This document shows, in pieces, positions 4,476-6,252 of a stretch of DNA of 6,252 nucleotides. The notes beneath the pieces were generated by a model, which worked only from the letters and a program-made list of their open reading frames with translations, searched no databases and was not told the origin of the DNA. The stretch lies in contig JAFAED010000353.1 of the NCBI GenBank assembly GCA_023424275.1, forward strand, positions 1 to 6,252, given 5' to 3'. The stretch comes from Pseudomonadota bacterium (lineage in GTDB: Bacteria > Pseudomonadota > Alphaproteobacteria > Sphingomonadales > Sphingomonadaceae). Position 1 is the first letter of the stretch. Each line of letters opens with the position of its first letter. Made by a program: the position numbers and the translations under genes.

Positions 4476-5240
4476 TCAGGCCGAGTAAGCCCCGCGCAGC
4501 GCCGCCAGCGACGCGTCGTGCGTCAGGTCGAGCTGGAGCGGGGTGACCGAGATATATCGGTCGTCGATCGCCTCGAGGTCGCTGTCGTGGCCGAGGCTGT
4601 GCTCGATGCCGTGGAGCCCGAACCAGTAATAGCGATAGCCGCGCGGGTCGGTCCCTTCGACGATCGAACCGCGGCCATAGTCGTGGAAGCCCTGGCGGGT
4701 GACGCGGATGCCCTGCACCTCGGCGGCGGGAATCGCGGGGAAGTTGACGTTGATCAGCGTGCGCGGGGCCATCTCCATGTCGAGCAGCGGGCGCAGCACC
4801 TGTGCGCCCCATTGCTCGGCGGCCTCGAACGGGACGCTGTCGCCCATGCCTTCCTTGGCATAGACTTGGCTGAGCGCGATCGAGCGGATGCCCGCGAGCG
4901 CGCCCTCGATCGCCGCCGACACGGTGCCCGAATAGGTGATGTCGTCGCCGAGATTGGCGCCGCGATTGACGCCCGACAGGATCAGGTCGGGCTTTTCGGG
5001 CATCAGCTTGCCGATCGCCATCATCACCGAGTCGGTCGGCGTGCCGCTGCACGACCAGCGGCGCTCACCATGCTGACGAATGCGCACGGGGCGCGAGAGG
5101 GTGAGCGAATGGCCGGCGCCCGATTGTTCCTCGGCGGGCGCGCAAACCCAGATGTCGTCGGACAGCTGGCGCGCGATCGCTTCGAGGACCGCCATGCCGG
5201 GGGCGTGATAGCCGTCGTCGTTAGTGAGGAGGATGCGCAC
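4476..5240 (-). CDS. surE: 5'/3'-nucleotidase SurE
   Basis: A metal-dependent cytoplasmic phosphatase that removes phosphate from nucleoside 5'- and 3'-monophosphates and is linked to stress survival. From the GTG at 5240 it has 254 residues, the usual family length, and starts MRILLTNDDGYHAPG as SurE proteins do. Metal ligands expected in the family are visible: D8 and D9 in TNDDG, S40 in EEQSGAGHS, and N92 in LSGVNRGANLGDD, with GTPTDSV at 66-72 and TYSGTVSAAIEG at 102-113. A GGAAAG lies eight bases before the GTG. An ATG at 5270 would add ten lysine-rich residues, but it lies in the outer arm of a palindromic repeat and has no ribosome binding site, so 5240 is preferred. It lies downstream of serS on the same strand, probably in the same operon. 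Confidence 0.95.
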   Translation of the reverse strand: MRILLTNDDGYHAPGMAVLEAIARQLSDDIWVCAPAEEQSGAGHSLTLSRPVRIRQHGERRWSCSGTPTDSVMMAIGKLMPEKPDLILSGVNRGANLGDDITYSGTVSAAIEGALAGIRSIALSQVYAKEGMGDSVPFEAAEQWGAQVLRPLLDMEMAPRTLINVNFPAIPAAEVQGIRVTRQGFHDYGRGSIVEGTDPRGYRYYWFGLHGIEHSLGHDSDLEAIDDRYISVTPLQLDLTHDASLAALRGAYSA

Positions 5241-5264
5241 GTCTTTGTCTTTCCGTTTCTGTTT

Positions 5265-5341
5265 CGTCATGCCGGGCTTGACCCGGCACCCGCCTTTTCT
5301 TCGCGAAGGAAGGCAGGCCCCGGATCAGGTCCGGGGTGACG
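5265..5341. repeat. Cloverleaf-like palindromic intergenic repeat between serS and surE
   Basis: The 77-bp element is closed by CGTCA (5265-5269) and TGACG (5337-5341). Inside are a hairpin GCCGGG-CTTGA-CCCGGC (5271-5287), a central imperfect palindrome around TTCGCGAA (about 5292-5314), and a hairpin CCCCGGA-TCAGG-TCCGGGG (5318-5336). Such dispersed repeats are common between genes in sphingomonads and other alphaproteobacteria (from memory). In the serS-surE transcript it would fold strongly. There is no T-run, so it is not a standard terminator; RNA processing or attenuation is possible. Confidence 0.8.
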
Positions 5342-5348
5342 ATGGATG

Positions 5349-6252
<904 letters not shown>

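Noticed and set aside
4518..5339. 273-codon plus-strand frame opposite surE, running into the palindromic repeat
   Set aside because: SurE motifs are unambiguous on the other strand, and this frame's C-terminus is just translated repeat sequence.

Overview
The window is high-GC alphaproteobacterial chromosome, most like a sphingomonad (a Sphingopyxis- or Sphingomonas-like genome is my inference). The support is strong G/C preference at third codon positions, the protein style of SerS, SurE and the LysM/LytM lipoprotein, and a dispersed palindromic repeat of the 'GCCGGGCTTGACCCGGC / CCCCGGATCAGGTCCGGGG' type that I associate with this group. No database search was possible.

Native backbone, all on the minus strand and read right to left: the C-terminal part of seryl-tRNA synthetase serS (6252-5349), a 77-bp cloverleaf-like palindromic repeat (5341-5265), the nucleotidase surE (5240-4476) and, beyond an interruption, an NlpD-like lipoprotein with two LysM domains and a degenerate LytM domain (1022 to the left edge). 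This resembles the surE-pcm-nlpD neighbourhood of other proteobacteria, without pcm. A small, AT-rich two-helix membrane protein gene (4233-4451, plus strand) sits opposite to that direction and looks like an accessory insertion.

The centre is a complete, apparently recent mobile element at 1208-4139 (2,932 bp). It has 23-bp terminal inverted repeats matching at 21 of 23 positions and a perfect 8-bp target duplication, ATAATTTT (1200-1207 and 4140-4147). Its transposase (4073-3141, minus) is of the IS1595 type, with an N-terminal zinc ribbon and an intact catalytic domain. It is far larger than a simple IS because it carries three cargo genes. A Panacea/SocA-like (DUF4065) gene (1294-1752) is followed by a coupled small membrane protein (1749-2120), which together look like a Panacea-type toxin-antitoxin pair. 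A 343-residue putative DNA-binding protein (3148-2117, minus), resembling phage KilA-N/BstA-type proteins, overlaps the transposase and is probably co-transcribed with it.

The element is very compact: two operons run inward from the two ends and collide with overlapping stop codons. The working hypothesis is a mobile addiction and/or phage-defence cassette. The Panacea pair would stabilise the element, and the KilA-N/BstA-like protein, expressed with the transposase, could regulate it or act against phages. The boundaries and gene layout are read directly from the sequence; the functions of the three cargo proteins are inferred from family resemblance.
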